Shown here: in pieces, positions 7,503 to 14,363 of the stretch
How the letters are laid out: every line of letters starts with the position of its first letter
Numbering within the stretch: the stretch's first letter is position 1
Source of the DNA: Alphaproteobacteria bacterium
GTDB lineage: Bacteria > Myxococcota_A > UBA796 > CAJQPC01
Length of the DNA: 64,000 nucleotides
Direction of reading: 5' to 3'
NCBI GenBank assembly: GCA_020632795.1
Contig: JACKEV010000018.1
Location: 1-64,000, forward strand
Notes under the pieces: generated by a model
Databases searched by the model: none
What the model saw: the letters and a program-made list of their open reading frames with translations, nothing else
Told to the model about the DNA's origin: nothing
Program-made: the position numbers and the translations under genes

Positions 7503-10301
7503 TCAGAGATCCTGGATACGCTCGTCGAGCATCAGGCGGATGGACTCACCGGCGACCTTGGTGTTGTCGTCGGGGTGGGCGTCGAAGCCGCTGGTGTTGA
7601 GGTTCACCTTGAGCTTGTACTCGTCGACCACCTGGACGATCGTCACCGCCTTGGCCTTCAAGCTACCGCTCTTCTTGATGTTCTCCAGCGTGAGCTTCTT
7701 GTCACGGGCCTCCTCGCCCTCCCACTCGTCCACGTAGATGCCGTGGCGCTCGGTGAGGGTGATCGTGCACTGGTTCTCCTTGGTGACGGAAGCGACCATC
7801 CACATCTTGCTGCGCATCGTGCGCTTGGACTCGAAGCTCTCGATCTGCGGGGGCACCAGCAGGGACTTGGAGATCACGCCGCCGGTGGTCCAGGAGTGCT
7901 CCTCGAAGGGCTCGTGGCGGTAGGCCTTGTTGGAGATCTGCTGCTCCTGCTGGGTGTCGGCCAGCGTGTCGCTGTTGATGTAGGTCTCCTCGTTCTCCAG
8001 GAAGAGCTGGCCCTGCATGCTCAGGCTGTTGTCGTTGAGGACCTCCTGCTTGTCTGTGTTGGTGAAGGGGGCCTCGGCCTTGAGCTTCTTGACGATCATG
8101 GCCTGGAAGGCGTGGGCGTTCTCATGCACGATCGTGTCGACCTGCTCCTTGAAGTCCCCGTACTGTCGGCAGGTGGTGTTGATGGCGATGAAGGTGGGGA
8201 AGCCCGCCTCGCAGTACCCGTACAGGCCGGGCTTCGCGGGGTTCGGCGTGTCCAGGCGCACCTTGACCGGCACGTCGGGGAAGCTCACGATGGTGCCGGA
8301 GTTGGGAGGCACCTCGCGGGTGAGGTTCTTCTGGTTGTGTCCCAGGATCTTGCACTGGATCTTGATGGCCTGGTTGAAGAAGGCCTCGATCTTGGCGGTG
8401 TTGCCCTCCCGGACCCACTTGGCCCAGTTCTCCTTGGCCTCGTTGAACACAGGGTCCTTGCGCAGGGCGGTGACGGTCTCCTTGCGCTTCTGCTGGTCAT
8501 GCTGCTCGAACTCGTCGGTGAGCTTCATCTCCTTGAACATCAACGCGCGGGCCACCAGCTTGTCGCGGTTGGGGTTCTTCTTGCCATCCTTGATGGTGGC
8601 GCTGACGAAGTTCACGACGAGCCAGTTGTTGTTGTTGCAGTCCGGGCACCGGTTGGTGGAGGTGTAGAGGCCCTCCTTGAGGCAGTCATGGTTGGAGCAG
8701 ACCGCCGGGATCTCCACGTTGGTGCTGTTGCAGTCGGTGGTGCCGTCCGAGAGCTTGTTCGGGCACTTGTTCCCGTTGCGGCGGAAGGCGTTGGCGTCGA
8801 AGCCCTTGTCGCAGTTGTTGCAGAAGCAGAGCTGCTCCCGCAGGCTCTTGAGCAGCTTGAGCTGCTGCTGGGGCTGCATCTCCTTGATGAGGCCCGGGTT
8901 CTGGGAGAGCTTCTTCACCAGCTCCATGGACTTCTTCGCCGAGCCGTGCGTCGCGTCGGTGGCGGTGTTGATGCTGCTGTTGAGCGCGGTGGTGCGCGCG
9001 GTGGCCAGCAGGTTGATCTTGGCCTCCAGGACCCCCAGCTTGGTGATGCCCGTCGCGAAGTCGCGCTTCGGCGGGTCGACCTCGGCCTTCACGGCGGCCA
9101 GCGCGGTGTCGAAGGCGACGCGCTCGGCCTTCCAGGCCGTGTCGGCGTTGTTCTCCTGCTGGGGCTGGGCCTTGGCGAAGACGATGCGGGGCTGGAGCTT
9201 CTTGAGCGCGGCGTAGTACTTGCGCATGGCCGCGTCGTGGTCGCCCATCGGCTTGACGGCCTGCTCCAGCTTCTTCTTGAGGTCGTTCAGGGCGTCGGTG
9301 GCGTCTTCCATCGCGTTCTGCACGTCCGCCTTGGCGAAGAGCAGCCCGACGTCGGAGTCGGGGGAGGTGTCCTTCAGCTCCTGCTCAGCCTTCTCCAGCA
9401 GGCTCACCGCGTTGAGCCACTTCTTGTTGGCGTCGTCGACCGCCTTCTGATGCTGCTTGACCACCGGGGAGGCGTAGGTGGCGGGGTATTGCAGGATGTC
9501 CTTGATCTTGAGCGAGTAGCGCACGTAGACGTCGCGGGGGTCGAGCTGGCTCAGCTCCCGCTGGACCTGCTGGTTGCGCTCGAACCCGTAGACGAAGGCC
9601 TTGTACTGGTTGACCGCCGTCCGCGCTTCCTTGACCTTGCCGGCCTTGACGGCGTTCTTCAGCGCGGTGAACCAGCCGGTGACCTGGCCCTGCTGGGTCT
9701 GGTTGAGGTTCGTGGGCTCCTTCTGCTTCGTGCCGACCCAGGTAGACATGATCCAGTCCAGATCCTCCAGCCCGTCGATGAGGCCGTTGAGGATGTCGTG
9801 GGCCTGGCGGAACTGGTCGCTGTCGGTGAACTGCTTGAGCAGATCCTCGGCGTTGGCGAGGTTGGTCACGATGGGCGTGGGCTTCTCGGCCCCCATCAGC
9901 ACGATGTGGTCGAGGTGGGCCTGCGCGCCCAGCATCAGCAGCTCGTAGTCCGCCTTGTCCTTGAGCCGGATCTCCTCGCGCTGCTCGGCGATCTCCTTGT
10001 CCTCCTTGGCCCGCGTCTCCAGCGAGCGGGCGGGCTCGACCAGGGCGAAGAGCTGACGGAAGGCGCCAGCCGAGTTGGTCTGGGCCAGCGTGTCGGCGGC
10101 CTTGAGCTTGCCCGCCAGCTCGGTGTAGGTCTCCTCGACGTCCTCCAGGACGTCCGCGCGGAGGAGGCCCTTGCCGCGGGCTTCAAGGATCTTCTTGACC
10201 TCATCCAGCGGGCGGGCGGCCTGGGGCCGCAGGTCGTTGAAGCGCTTGAGGTTGCCGGCCTGGGTGTTGAACGCGGTCTTGAGCGTGGTCCAGATGTCCA
10301 T
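7503..10301 (-). CDS. Large HENAH zinc-metallopeptidase-like protein, array copy 3 (932 aa)
   Basis: First gene of the array in the direction of transcription. Starts MDIWTTLKTAF at an ATG preceded by GGAGG; longer in-frame extension upstream is non-coding-like. Helical, lysine/glutamate-rich residues 1-475; cysteine cluster about 485-555 (CFCNNC, CPNK, CNSTN, CSNHDC, CPDC); zincin-type HENAH at residues 726-730; HEPFEEHSW downstream; C-terminus ERIQDL. More lysine- and asparagine-rich than the 950 aa copy. No signal peptide. Likely a cytosolic or injected zinc-dependent peptidase (inference). Confidence 0.84.
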   Translation of the reverse strand: MDIWTTLKTAFNTQAGNLKRFNDLRPQAARPLDEVKKILEARGKGLLRADVLEDVEETYTELAGKLKAADTLAQTNSAGAFRQLFALVEPARSLETRAKEDKEIAEQREEIRLKDKADYELLMLGAQAHLDHIVLMGAEKPTPIVTNLANAEDLLKQFTDSDQFRQAHDILNGLIDGLEDLDWIMSTWVGTKQKEPTNLNQTQQGQVTGWFTALKNAVKAGKVKEARTAVNQYKAFVYGFERNQQVQRELSQLDPRDVYVRYSLKIKDILQYPATYASPVVKQHQKAVDDANKKWLNAVSLLEKAEQELKDTSPDSDVGLLFAKADVQNAMEDATDALNDLKKKLEQAVKPMGDHDAAMRKYYAALKKLQPRIVFAKAQPQQENNADTAWKAERVAFDTALAAVKAEVDPPKRDFATGITKLGVLEAKINLLATARTTALNSSINTATDATHGSAKKSMELVKKLSQNPGLIKEMQPQQQLKLLKSLREQLCFCNNCDKGFDANAFRRNGNKCPNKLSDGTTDCNSTNVEIPAVCSNHDCLKEGLYTSTNRCPDCNNNNWLVVNFVSATIKDGKKNPNRDKLVARALMFKEMKLTDEFEQHDQQKRKETVTALRKDPVFNEAKENWAKWVREGNTAKIEAFFNQAIKIQCKILGHNQKNLTREVPPNSGTIVSFPDVPVKVRLDTPNPAKPGLYGYCEAGFPTFIAINTTCRQYGDFKEQVDTIVHENAHAFQAMIVKKLKAEAPFTNTDKQEVLNDNSLSMQGQLFLENEETYINSDTLADTQQEQQISNKAYRHEPFEEHSWTTGGVISKSLLVPPQIESFESKRTMRSKMWMVASVTKENQCTITLTERHGIYVDEWEGEEARDKKLTLENIKKSGSLKAKAVTIVQVVDEYKLKVNLNTSGFDAHPDDNTKVAGESIRLMLDERIQDL

Positions 10302-10448
10302 GGATAGAGCCTCCGTCAGGGAGGTCACGCTACCGGACCCGCAGGCCACCCGAGACCTCCACCCGATGCCCGTCCAGGAGATGCGGCGCACAAGAGGAAG
10401 AATGAACGAAATCCCGAGGAGATCCTTGGGACCGCACTCGACCGCAAC

Positions 10449-10464
10449 ATGGCGCATAAGCCAA
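10449..10464 (-). promoter_or_regulatory. Copy of the 16-bp motif upstream of the array
   Basis: ATGGCGCATAAGCCAA matches the motif at 4022-4037 at 14 of 16 positions, the differences being the two central bases. It lies 148 bp before the ATG of the 932 aa gene, in the 167 bp between that gene and the methyltransferase gene. The TGGC/GCCA half-sites are inverted, as in an operator. Confidence 0.35.
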
Positions 10465-10468
10465 TGAG

Positions 10469-11551
10469 TCAGCCCACGTCGGGGCGCCTCGCCTCCAGAT
10501 AGTGGGTCAGGAAGACGTGGGCGCTGCGGTCGTGGCGGCGCAGCACCCAGGGCAGGGCGGGCTCGTCCAGCTCGACCGTCATGGCCAGCTCCGGTGCGCG
10601 GGCGGGCATCCCCCCGGTCAGGAGCGTGCGCAGGGCCGCCGCGGGGTCTTCGCTGTCCTCGGTCCGGATGGCCTCGCCCAGGCGGAAGGCCCGGGGGGTG
10701 GCCCGCTCGGACCAGTCGTAGGGCGTGGAGAGGGATAGCACGCCGCCGGGCTTGAGGGCGGCGTGGAGCTGGCGCACCAGCTTCACGGGCTCGGCGACGT
10801 TGTCAAGCAGGTTCCAGGCGACCGCCAGATCGGCCACCCCGGCGCGCAGGGGCGGGTCGAGGGCGTCGGCGGCCACCAGGGCCACCCGCGCCGGATCCAC
10901 CCCCTCGGGCAGGGTGAGCGTGGCCTCCACGAAGTCGAAGCCCCCGTGCCGCCAGCGCGGCGCCTCGGTTCGGCCCTCCGCGAGCAGCCGAGCCAGCATG
11001 CGCAGCGCCCCGAACTCCGAGTCGAGGGCCAGGACACGCCCGCCCCGCGCGGCGGCCGGGAGCGTGGCCGCCCCGAGGCCGCAGCCCGCGTCGATCATCA
11101 GGGCGCCCTCTGCGATGAGGACGTCCAGACGGGCGTCACGGAAGCCCTGGCCGCTGGCCTCCAGGGCGCTGAGGGGGTGGTCGGCCGGGCCCGGGGACAG
11201 GGCGCGGGCGTAGACCGCCAGCATCTGGCGGCGCCAGTTGGGGTCCTCGTCGTCGGTCCAGGCCCCGCGCAGCCAGCGCGCCACGTCGGGGTGGAGGTCG
11301 CCCCGCCACATCACCGCCCGCTCCTGCTGGCGCAGCCAGGCCCCGACGTCCTTGAAGACCACCAGCACGCCGTCGAGCAGGGGGTAGCGGGCCGCGCAGG
11401 CCTCGCAGGCGGCGAAGCCCTGGTGGGGCCGCCCGGCGCGGGCCTCGTGGACCTCGGCCAGGCGCAGGGGGGCGTTGCGGAACACGCCGTCCACCCAGCC
11501 TCGGCAGGCAGGGCAGGTCAGGAGACCCGCATCGAGCAGCGCGCGCAGCAT
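10469..11551 (-). CDS. Class I SAM-dependent methyltransferase with zinc-finger N-terminus
   Basis: 360 aa. Residues about 10-60 carry two cysteine pairs (CPAC and CEAC followed by ARYPLLDG), resembling the Trm112-type zinc domain found before many methyltransferases. The Rossmann fold follows: motif I is DAGCGLGAATLP (about residues 153-164), with a later acidic loop (ALDSEF) and AWNLLDN...LKPGGVLSLSTPYDW for the post-motif strands. The substrate cannot be told from sequence. It is divergent from the PAAR/radical SAM pair with a 116 bp shared promoter region, which suggests a link to modification of the spike or a small molecule, but this is inference. Confidence 0.8.
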   Translation of the reverse strand: MLRALLDAGLLTCPACRGWVDGVFRNAPLRLAEVHEARAGRPHQGFAACEACAARYPLLDGVLVVFKDVGAWLRQQERAVMWRGDLHPDVARWLRGAWTDDEDPNWRRQMLAVYARALSPGPADHPLSALEASGQGFRDARLDVLIAEGALMIDAGCGLGAATLPAAARGGRVLALDSEFGALRMLARLLAEGRTEAPRWRHGGFDFVEATLTLPEGVDPARVALVAADALDPPLRAGVADLAVAWNLLDNVAEPVKLVRQLHAALKPGGVLSLSTPYDWSERATPRAFRLGEAIRTEDSEDPAAALRTLLTGGMPARAPELAMTVELDEPALPWVLRRHDRSAHVFLTHYLEARRPDVG

Positions 11552-11606
11552 CCGCGAAGCCTACCAGGGTCCGTCCGCGCGCGCCGGGCCGAGCGCTTTG
11601 ATTCCC

Positions 11607-11635
11607 TTGAGTTGGGCCCCTCCATCGGCTATCCT
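11607..11635 (+). promoter_or_regulatory. Putative sigma70-type promoter for PAAR/radical SAM pair
   Basis: TTGAGT (11607-11612), 17 bp spacer, TATCCT (11630-11635), 32 bp before the PAAR ATG at 11668. A GGAG ribosome binding site sits about 10 nt before the start. Spacing is ideal, hexamers are imperfect. Confidence 0.45.
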
Positions 11636-11667
11636 GACCCTCCCCCTCTCGTTGCGGAGTTCGAGCG

Positions 11668-12012
11668 ATGGCGGGTCCTCCGGCTTCACGCATCACCGAT
11701 GACTCTCAGGGTGTGCCCCACTGCCACTCGGTCCACCCCTGGAGCCCTGTGCCCCACCCGGTCATCGGGCCGATCGTCTCCGGTTCGCCGGACGTCATCA
11801 TCGAGAGCCAGCCCGCCGCGCGGCTGACCGACGACGGCGTGCACGCCTCGGCGGTGTGCTGCGGGCCGAACACCTACAAGATCACCAGCGGCTCGGGCAC
11901 GGTCTACACCAATGATCTGGCCCAGGCGCGCATCGGGGATCAGACGCTGCATTGCAGCATGGCCTCGGGCGCGATCATCATGGGGGCGGGGACCGTCTTC
12001 GTCGGCGGCTGA
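11668..12012 (+). CDS. PAAR-domain spike-tip protein
   Basis: 114 aa covering a single PAAR domain: glycine/valine-rich short strands, histidines and cysteines for metal binding (HCHS near residue 20, CC near residue 66, HCS near residue 97) and a literal PAAR tetrapeptide followed by LTDDG. PAAR proteins cap the VgrG/gpV spike of contractile injection systems. This is the only PAAR gene in the window; the eCIS operon at 28-60 kb lacks one at the usual place between the spike and gp25. The stop overlaps the next start (TGATG), so synthesis is coupled to a radical SAM enzyme. Whether it serves this eCIS or another spike is inference. Confidence 0.88.
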   Translation: MAGPPASRITDDSQGVPHCHSVHPWSPVPHPVIGPIVSGSPDVIIESQPAARLTDDGVHASAVCCGPNTYKITSGSGTVYTNDLAQARIGDQTLHCSMASGAIIMGAGTVFVGG

Positions 12013-12932
12013 TGAACCTGCTGCTCACCCGCGGCTGCAATGAGACCTGCGCCTTCTGCTACGCGGGGGACTTCTTCGCCAAGGCCCCCCCGGCCGATCT
12101 CTCCATCGTGCTCGACGCCCTGAGCGCCTACGCGGCGCTGGTCCAGGACGCGCCGCCGTTGCCGCCGTGGCGCGACGACCTGCCTGAGCTGGCGATGACC
12201 CTGTTCGCCTCCCGCACGGTGAACATCCTGGGCGGCGAGCCCACGCTGCACCCGGGCTTCGTGCGGGTGGTCGAGCACGTCCACGGCCTGGGCCTGGGGG
12301 CCATCGTCTTCACCAACGGCTCCCAGCCCGAGCGCCTCAAGGCCGTGGCCGACAAGCTGTGGAACGTGACGATCAACGGGCACTTCGCCCACCGTGCGCC
12401 CCAGCTCGGGGTGGACCTCTCCCGGGTGTTCGCCAACCTGCCGGTGCGCCCCCGGGACGACGTGGTCGCCGCGCTGACCCGCATCCGGGACGCGGGCATC
12501 AAGGTCATCTTCCTGGCCTTCGCCACCCCGGTCGGTGGCGCCGACCCCGACTGCTACAACCCCGACGACCAGGCCGAGATGCGCCGGGTCCACGCCCAGG
12601 CCCTGGACTTCTGCGCCGCCAACGGCCTCTACCTCGGCTACGACTGCTCCTTCCCGCTGTGCGTGGACGAGCGGGTGCAGCAGACGAAGTGCACCAGCGT
12701 GCCGGTCATGGACGCCGCCGGCTTCATGAGCATCTGCGGCGGCGAGTACTACATGACCGACGGGCGCCGACACATCGGCACGTTCGAGAGCCTCGACGCC
12801 CTGCACCGCCACACCTTCAACAAGATCGAGGGCCTGCGGGCCCTGCCGTCGATGTTCGAGGTGTGCAACGCCTGCCCGGAGTTCAACGTGCGGTGCCACG
12901 GGATGTGCTTGGCGTATCGGGCTTCGGCGTAG
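12012..12932 (+). CDS. Radical SAM protein with SPASM-like C-terminus
   Basis: 306 aa. The start is the ATG overlapping the PAAR stop; it places the cluster motif CNETCAFC (C-x3-C-x2-C) at residues 9-16. GGEPT follows near residue 77. Further cysteines near the C-terminus (CNACPEFNVRCHGMC) look like the SPASM/twitch type that binds an auxiliary iron-sulfur cluster, common in peptide- or protein-modifying radical SAM enzymes. Coupling to a PAAR gene suggests that PAAR or an attached factor could be the substrate; this is inference. It ends 6 bp from the convergent 474 aa gene. Confidence 0.85.
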   Translation: MNLLLTRGCNETCAFCYAGDFFAKAPPADLSIVLDALSAYAALVQDAPPLPPWRDDLPELAMTLFASRTVNILGGEPTLHPGFVRVVEHVHGLGLGAIVFTNGSQPERLKAVADKLWNVTINGHFAHRAPQLGVDLSRVFANLPVRPRDDVVAALTRIRDAGIKVIFLAFATPVGGADPDCYNPDDQAEMRRVHAQALDFCAANGLYLGYDCSFPLCVDERVQQTKCTSVPVMDAAGFMSICGGEYYMTDGRRHIGTFESLDALHRHTFNKIEGLRALPSMFEVCNACPEFNVRCHGMCLAYRASA

Positions 12933-12938
12933 GCCCGC

Positions 12939-14363
12939 CTACACCCTCGGCACCGGGATCGCCCCCCCACCTCGCCCCAAGCACCACTCGTCCCACCGCT
13001 GAACCATCCCCCGCAGGTCCCGCCCCGGCACCACGAACCCCCGCTCCCCCTCCTCAAAGGTGAACGGACGCGGCGCCTGACCGTAGGCCACGTAGTCGGC
13101 CAGGGTGCGCAGACGAACTTCCGTGACGCCGTGTCCATCGGGATCACGGAGGAGCGGGCTCGCGGGGTCCAGGGTGTGGCAGATGTTCATGACCCGCACC
13201 CGGTCCGGCGGCAGGCGGTCCAGGATGCGCTCGGCCAGCGCGACGGTGGCCTCCAGGGTGTGCGCATCCTCGCCGGGCAGGTTCAGGGAGAAGAACACGA
13301 ACACCGAGAGGTCCCGGGCCGCCAGGGCGTCCAGGCGCTCCAGCAGGGCGGCGTTGTCGTAGCGCTTGCCGTTTCGCCAGCGCACGGTCTCGTCCCCGGA
13401 GAGCGGCGTGATGGCCAGCTCGCTGTGCTCGGGGTCGGCGCGGCGGGCCAGGTGGTCCAGCAGGCGCACCGAGGGGAGCTGGAAGGACTCCACGTACAGG
13501 CCCGGCCGCGTGGACTGCGCCGTGAGGGCCTCGAAGAAGGCGTCCTGGTGGCGGCGGCCCAGCATGTCCGGGTCCAGGGTGAGCGCGACCTGCTGCACCC
13601 CCAGGGCCTGGAGCCGCGCCACGTCCCGGGCCAGGGTCGCCGGGTCCCGCTTGAGCACCCGGCTCAGGCCCGAGAGCGCCTGGTGCGAGGAGCGCGCGCC
13701 CCCACAGTAGAGGCACTCAAAAGCACAGCCCCGCCCGTTGATGAGCCACTGCCCCCGGGCGTCGATGGAGGGGCCCAGGCGCGCGGGTCGACTGTGTACC
13801 ATGCGGCGGTAGGCATCAGCGTGGGCCAGCCAGCCCAAGGAGACGCTGTCCATTGCGTCGAGGGTGGCCTGGGGGGTGGTGGCGGAGGCTCCGCTGCGGA
13901 CCGGCCGGCCGTCGGGGCCCCGAGAGACGAGGTTGGGGGCCTCCTCTCCACGGGCGAGCGCCAGCACCGCCGCCTCGGCGTCCCCGGCGACCACCGCGTC
14001 CACCGCGGGGCACAAGGCCAGCAACTCCTCGGCGAAGCGGGTCGCGGTCAGCCCGCCCACCACGATCCGGGCCCCCGGCCAGCCCCGCCGCACCCGCGCG
14101 GCCGTGTCGACCACCCCGGCGGCGTGCTCGTACCAGTGCAGGTCCAGGAATACGAGCGCCGGCTCCGACCCCGCCGCCATCCAACCCTCCAGGGAGAACG
14201 CCGGGTCCAGGACGCGCTCCACCGGCAGGTTCAGCCCCCGCACCGACACCCCGGCGGCGACCAGGGCGTTCATGTGGGCCACCGCGCCCACCGGCAGCAC
14301 CGGGTAGGTGGCCCCGGCGCGGTCGGGGCGCGGCTCGGGGTGCAGGTAGACGACCGCGCTCAC
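12939..14363 (-). CDS. B12-binding-like radical SAM protein (474 aa)
   Basis: GTG start overlapping the stop of the 843 aa gene (GTGA). Residues 1-150 resemble the cobalamin-binding Rossmann region of this class (VLPVGAVAHMNALVAAG, IVVGGLTAT) but lack a clear DxHxxG cobalamin signature. The radical SAM motif RGCAFECLYC lies near residue 210. Later segments fit the TIM barrel (ITPLSGDETVRWRNGKRYDN, FSLNLPGEDAHTLE). The product is unknown; such proteins methylate, rearrange or act as oxidoreductases. Translational coupling suggests joint action with the TPR-containing relative upstream. Confidence 0.8.
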   Translation of the reverse strand: MSAVVYLHPEPRPDRAGATYPVLPVGAVAHMNALVAAGVSVRGLNLPVERVLDPAFSLEGWMAAGSEPALVFLDLHWYEHAAGVVDTAARVRRGWPGARIVVGGLTATRFAEELLALCPAVDAVVAGDAEAAVLALARGEEAPNLVSRGPDGRPVRSGASATTPQATLDAMDSVSLGWLAHADAYRRMVHSRPARLGPSIDARGQWLINGRGCAFECLYCGGARSSHQALSGLSRVLKRDPATLARDVARLQALGVQQVALTLDPDMLGRRHQDAFFEALTAQSTRPGLYVESFQLPSVRLLDHLARRADPEHSELAITPLSGDETVRWRNGKRYDNAALLERLDALAARDLSVFVFFSLNLPGEDAHTLEATVALAERILDRLPPDRVRVMNICHTLDPASPLLRDPDGHGVTEVRLRTLADYVAYGQAPRPFTFEEGERGFVVPGRDLRGMVQRWDEWCLGRGGGAIPVPRV

